25,112 nucleotides of DNA from Thermoanaerobaculia bacterium. Lineage in GTDB: Bacteria > Acidobacteriota > Thermoanaerobaculia > UBA5066. Below the pieces are notes generated by a model, which saw only the letters and a list, made by a program, of their open reading frames with translations, did no database searches and was not told where the DNA came from. The DNA is taken from contig JAGOBQ010000008.1 in NCBI GenBank assembly GCA_017999215.1, positions 1 through 25,112 of the forward strand. Direction: 5' to 3'. The position numbers and the translations under genes are program-made. Within the stretch, counting starts at the first letter, position 1; the number at the start of each line of letters is the position of its first letter. Below, piece by piece: positions 22,942 to 25,112 of this stretch.

Positions 22942-22967
22942 CAGGTTCACGAGGTCTCAGGTTCACG
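22942..22967 (-). repeat. 9-bp direct repeat in the leader of the exported-protein gene
   Basis: GTGAACCTG occurs twice on the minus strand (22959-22967 and 22942-22950), 17 bp apart, just before the GGGGAGGA ribosome-binding site. The spacing and position suggest a binding site for a regulator of translation, or chance duplication. Confidence 0.45.
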
Positions 22968-23028
22968 GCTTCCGGCTCCGTCGCGGAATCAGACCCGGAA
23001 CTTTGAGAGCGTGCGTTCGTTTCCCGGA

Positions 23029-23057
23029 ATTCTAGGTGGGGGCCAAAACCCTGTCAA
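23029..23057 (-). promoter_or_regulatory. Consensus sigma-70-type promoter of the exported repeat protein
   Basis: On the minus strand a perfect TTGACA (23052-23057), a 17-nt spacer and TAGAAT (23029-23034) precede a leader of about 94 nt. It is the closest match to consensus in the window. Confidence 0.8.
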
Positions 23058-23068
23058 TTCGAGGGTTT
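23046..23068. promoter_or_regulatory. Candidate operator dyad straddling the -35 box
   Basis: AAACCCT (23046-23052) and AGGGTTT (23062-23068) form a perfect 7-bp inverted repeat with a 9-nt centre that contains most of the TTGACA -35. A dimeric regulator bound here would compete with RNA polymerase. Confidence 0.4.
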
Positions 23069-23167
23069 CCCCCATTTCGCCCCTCGACCGGCCTCCCGGG
23101 CGGTCCGTTCGGGGCGCCTCGCCGTCAAGGGACCGCAGGCGTCGGCGGCGGGCCGGCCCCTCTCCAG

Positions 23168-23173
23168 TACCAT
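23168..23173 (+). promoter_or_regulatory. Candidate -10 box of the flippase-like gene
   Basis: TACCAT ends 6 nt before the GTG at 23180. No Shine-Dalgarno sequence is present, consistent with a leaderless start. No -35 is recognised. Confidence 0.4.
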
Positions 23174-23179
23174 GCGCCG

Positions 23180-24238
23180 GTGCCGAAGGCCGCCTCGAAC
23201 GTCCTCCGGGTCGCCCTGTCGCTCGGCCTGGCGGCCCTCCTCCTGTGGCTCTTCTTTCGGAGCCTCGACCTCGCCGAGCTGGGCCGAGCCCTCGCGGGCG
23301 CCCGGCCGGCCGGGCTCGTCGTCGCTCTCACGATCACGGTCGTGAACGTGCCGCTGAGGGCCTGGCGCTGGATCCGGCTCCTCCACCACGTCCAGCCGGT
23401 CTCCCTGCGGGAGTCCTTCGTCGCCACGACGATCGGCTTCGCGGCCTCGGTCCTCCTCCCGGCCCGGGCGGGCGAGATCGTCCGGCCCGCCGTCCTTTCC
23501 CGTCGGACGGGGCTCCCCTTCGCTCCGGCCCTCGCCTCGATCGCCGTCGAGCGGCTGATCGACCTCGTCACCGTGATCCTCCTCTTCGTCGTCTACGCCG
23601 CCGGAGGCTGGGCGCCGACGGGGCTCTCCCCGGACGCGCAGGCCCGGCTCGAGCTCCTCCGCCGCGCGGCGCTCCTCGTCGGGGCGGGCGCGCTCGCCGT
23701 CTTCGCCGGGCTCGGCCTCCTCGCGGCCCGGCCCGCGCTCGCCGAGCGCTTCCTCGTGCCGCTCGAGCGGCGGCTCCCGGCGCGTTTCGCGGCCCGGATC
23801 GTCTCTCTCCTCCGCTCCTTTCTGGGCGGGCTCGCGGCGGTCCGGACCGGGCGCGACGTGGCGGTCCTGGCCGCCTCCTCGCTCGTGATGTGGCTCCTGA
23901 ACGCGCTCCAGTTCCACGTGGTCGCCGGGGCCTTCGGCATCCACCTCGCGTTCCCGATCTCCTTCTTCGTGATGACGTGGGCCGTCCTCGGCCTCGCGAT
24001 CCCGACGCCCGGGGGCGTCGGGGGCTACCACGCGGCGGTCGCCTACGCGCTGACCGGCTTCTACGCCGTCGCCGCCGCGCCGGCGGCGGCGACGGCGCTC
24101 GCGACGCACGCGATCGCGTTCGTCCCGATCACGATCGCCGGGGCCGTCCTCGTGGCCGGAAGCGGCCTCACGTTCCGCCGCCTCGCCGCGTCCGGCACCT
24201 CCGGTCCGGACCCCTCCGGGAGTAGTCTCCGTCCGTGA
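23180..24238 (+). CDS. Lysylphosphatidylglycerol synthase TM-domain (UPF0104) family membrane protein
   Basis: The 352-residue inner-membrane protein has about eight hydrophobic segments, including residues 10-27, 43-60, 83-100, 123-140 and several more to about 330. Family signatures include the first-helix SLGLAALLLWLFFRSLD, WRWIRLLHHV near 63, GFAASVLLPARAGEIVRP near 88-105 and IPTPGGVGGYHAAV near 273. The LPARAGEI and GG motifs are characteristic of the MprF/AglD-type transmembrane domain, thought to flip or bind lipids. The C-terminal aminoacyltransferase domain of MprF is absent, so it is likely a lipid or glycolipid translocator rather than a lysyl-PG synthase. GTG at 23180 is favoured over an upstream ATG frame by the family start and the TACCAT box. 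Its TGA overlaps the nrdR GTG by 4 nt. Confidence 0.87.
   Translation: MPKAASNVLRVALSLGLAALLLWLFFRSLDLAELGRALAGARPAGLVVALTITVVNVPLRAWRWIRLLHHVQPVSLRESFVATTIGFAASVLLPARAGEIVRPAVLSRRTGLPFAPALASIAVERLIDLVTVILLFVVYAAGGWAPTGLSPDAQARLELLRRAALLVGAGALAVFAGLGLLAARPALAERFLVPLERRLPARFAARIVSLLRSFLGGLAAVRTGRDVAVLAASSLVMWLLNALQFHVVAGAFGIHLAFPISFFVMTWAVLGLAIPTPGGVGGYHAAVAYALTGFYAVAAAPAAATALATHAIAFVPITIAGAVLVAGSGLTFRRLAASGTSGPDPSGSSLRP
24223..24228 (+). promoter_or_regulatory. Possible internal -10 box before nrdR
   Basis: TAGTCT lies 6 nt before the nrdR GTG, inside the end of the preceding gene. It follows the pattern seen at other starts. Coupled translation from the 4-nt overlap is an alternative explanation, so this call is weak. 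Confidence 0.3.
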
Positions 24239-24714
24239 AGTGCCCGTTCTGCGGCGGGGTCGCCGACCGTGTCGTCGATTCGCGCGAGAGCCGCGAGGGG
24301 GAGGTGATCCGCCGAAGGCGGGAGTGCCTCTCCTGCCAGCGCCGGTTCACGTCGTACGAAAGGGTCGAGGAATCCCCGCTCGTCGTCGTCAAGAGCGACG
24401 GCCGACGCGAGGAGTTCGACCGCGCCAAGGTGCTGCGAGGCCTCCGGCGCGCCTGCGAGAAGCGCCCCGTCGAGGAGGCCCGTCTCGAGACCCTCTGCGA
24501 CGAGGTCGAGGGGCTCTTCCCGACCCGCGAGCCGCGCGAGCTGAAGACGCGCGAGATCGGGGCCTTCCTGATGGAGAAGCTGAAGGAGGTCGACCAGGTC
24601 GCCTTCGTCCGCTTCGCCTCCGTCTACCGGCGGTTCGAGGACGCCGGGGACTTCGTCGAGGAGGTGGAGACCCTCCTCTCCGACGCGCGTGACCTCTCAC
24701 GGAGGAGCCGATGA
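24235..24714 (+). CDS. nrdR: Transcriptional repressor NrdR
   Basis: The 159-residue repressor binds NrdR boxes upstream of ribonucleotide reductase genes and senses ATP/dATP. The N-terminal zinc ribbon has C3, C6, C31 and C34 (MKCPFCGG and CLSCQRRFTSYERVE). The ATP-cone domain (about 49-139) has VVKSDGRREEFDRAKVLRGL near 51-70 and VAFVRFASVYRRFED at 122-136. Length and all metal ligands are normal. The GTG start overlaps the previous gene's stop by 4 nt, and its TGA overlaps the Hsp20 ATG by 4 nt, so three genes appear translationally coupled. No NrdR box or nrd gene is seen in the window; its targets lie elsewhere. Confidence 0.97.
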   Translation: MKCPFCGGVADRVVDSRESREGEVIRRRRECLSCQRRFTSYERVEESPLVVVKSDGRREEFDRAKVLRGLRRACEKRPVEEARLETLCDEVEGLFPTREPRELKTREIGAFLMEKLKEVDQVAFVRFASVYRRFEDAGDFVEEVETLLSDARDLSRRSR

Positions 24715-25112
24715 CGAAAGGACGACCGACGACCCGCTGGATCTACGGCTCCGGCGCGGGCGACCCCGGCGCTCCGCCGCCCCACCTCCCCCCGGTCGAC
24801 GTCGTCGAGGAGGCCCACGGGTGGCGGCTCGTCTTCGAGATCCCCGGGACCGACCCGGAGACGGTCCGGGTCGACGTGGCGGGGCGGGTCGTCGTGGTGC
24901 GCGGCGAGCGGCGGCCGACGGAGCGCGTGCACGGCACGTTCCTCTGCGTGGAGCGCTCCGCCGGCCCGTTCGAGCGCGCGATCGAGCTCCCCGACGAGCC
25001 CGACCCCGAGGGCGGATCGGCCACGTACGCCGACGGGCTCCTCACGCTCGAGCTCCCCCGTCGTCCGGCGAGCCGGCGGCGGACGAGCCCGATCCGGCCG
25101 GCGCGGGGCCCG
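24711..25112 (+). CDS. Hsp20/alpha-crystallin family small heat-shock protein (cut by window edge)
   Basis: The first 134 codons are present, with no stop before the right edge. After a Pro/Gly-rich N-terminus (about 1-27), residues 28-120 form an alpha-crystallin domain: VDVVEEAHGWRLVFEIPGTD, then VRVDVAGRVVVVRGERR, RSAGPFERAIELPDE and YADGLLTLELPRR. The last corresponds to the family motif NGVLTVxLPK. The protein is an ATP-independent chaperone that holds unfolded proteins. The start has GGAGGA four bases upstream and overlaps the nrdR stop as ATGA. The Arg-rich stretch at the edge is the beginning of the C-terminal tail. Co-transcription with nrdR suggests no heat-shock-specific promoter immediately upstream; none is seen. 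Confidence 0.88.
   Translation, partial: MTKGRPTTRWIYGSGAGDPGAPPPHLPPVDVVEEAHGWRLVFEIPGTDPETVRVDVAGRVVVVRGERRPTERVHGTFLCVERSAGPFERAIELPDEPDPEGGSATYADGLLTLELPRRPASRRRTSPIRPARGP

Noticed and set aside
23180..24238. Full lysylphosphatidylglycerol synthase (MprF)
   Set aside because: Only the transmembrane domain is present; the C-terminal aminoacyl-transfer domain is absent.

Overview
This is a high-GC, gene-dense stretch of a Gram-negative bacterial chromosome. Codons end almost always in G or C, GTG and TTG starts are common, and a porin-like signal-peptide protein sits at the left edge. The gene repertoire (a DUF4388/PATAN-type regulator, a SpoIIE-type phosphatase, a GGDEF protein, and a chorismate mutase-prephenate dehydratase-DAHP synthase fusion) suggests an Acidobacteriota-like lineage such as the Thermoanaerobaculia. 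That placement is inference. I see no rRNA, tRNA, CRISPR array, phage, plasmid or insertion-sequence gene.

Layout. 1-7.2 kb, minus strand: a truncated outer-membrane porin-like gene; a rimO-ribF-membrane-protein operon; a multifunctional aromatic amino acid enzyme; and asparaginyl-tRNA synthetase. 7.25-7.56 kb: a 70-bp tandem repeat array of G-rich hairpins, touching the 3' end of an 83-codon orphan gene. 7.9-13.5 kb, mostly plus strand: a glutaryl-CoA-type acyl-CoA dehydrogenase, a DUF4388 regulator coupled to a GGDEF cyclase, a convergent and overlapping 3-methyladenine DNA glycosylase (minus), and a sugar-nucleotide epimerase. 13.5-16.4 kb, minus strand: a GAF-SpoIIE phosphatase and a DacB-type penicillin-binding protein. 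16.4-21.2 kb, plus strand: a RecB-like nuclease fused to an XPD/DinG-like Fe-S helicase, then a compositionally different ORF with two methyltransferase domains. 21.2-22.9 kb, minus strand: an exported protein built from four copies of a domain that also caps the methyltransferase protein. 23.2 kb to the end, plus strand: a flippase-like membrane protein, nrdR and a truncated Hsp20 gene, with 4-nt stop/start overlaps.

The strongest window-wide pattern is that many genes heading a transcription unit have a -10-like hexamer only 4-9 nt before the start codon and no usable ribosome-binding site. This suggests frequent leaderless mRNAs. Genes inside operons, and the exported repeat protein, have clear Shine-Dalgarno sequences instead. 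The most unusual items are the leaderless pattern, the 70-bp hairpin array, the nuclease-helicase fusion, the trifunctional aromatic enzyme, and the domain shared between the double methyltransferase and its exported neighbour.
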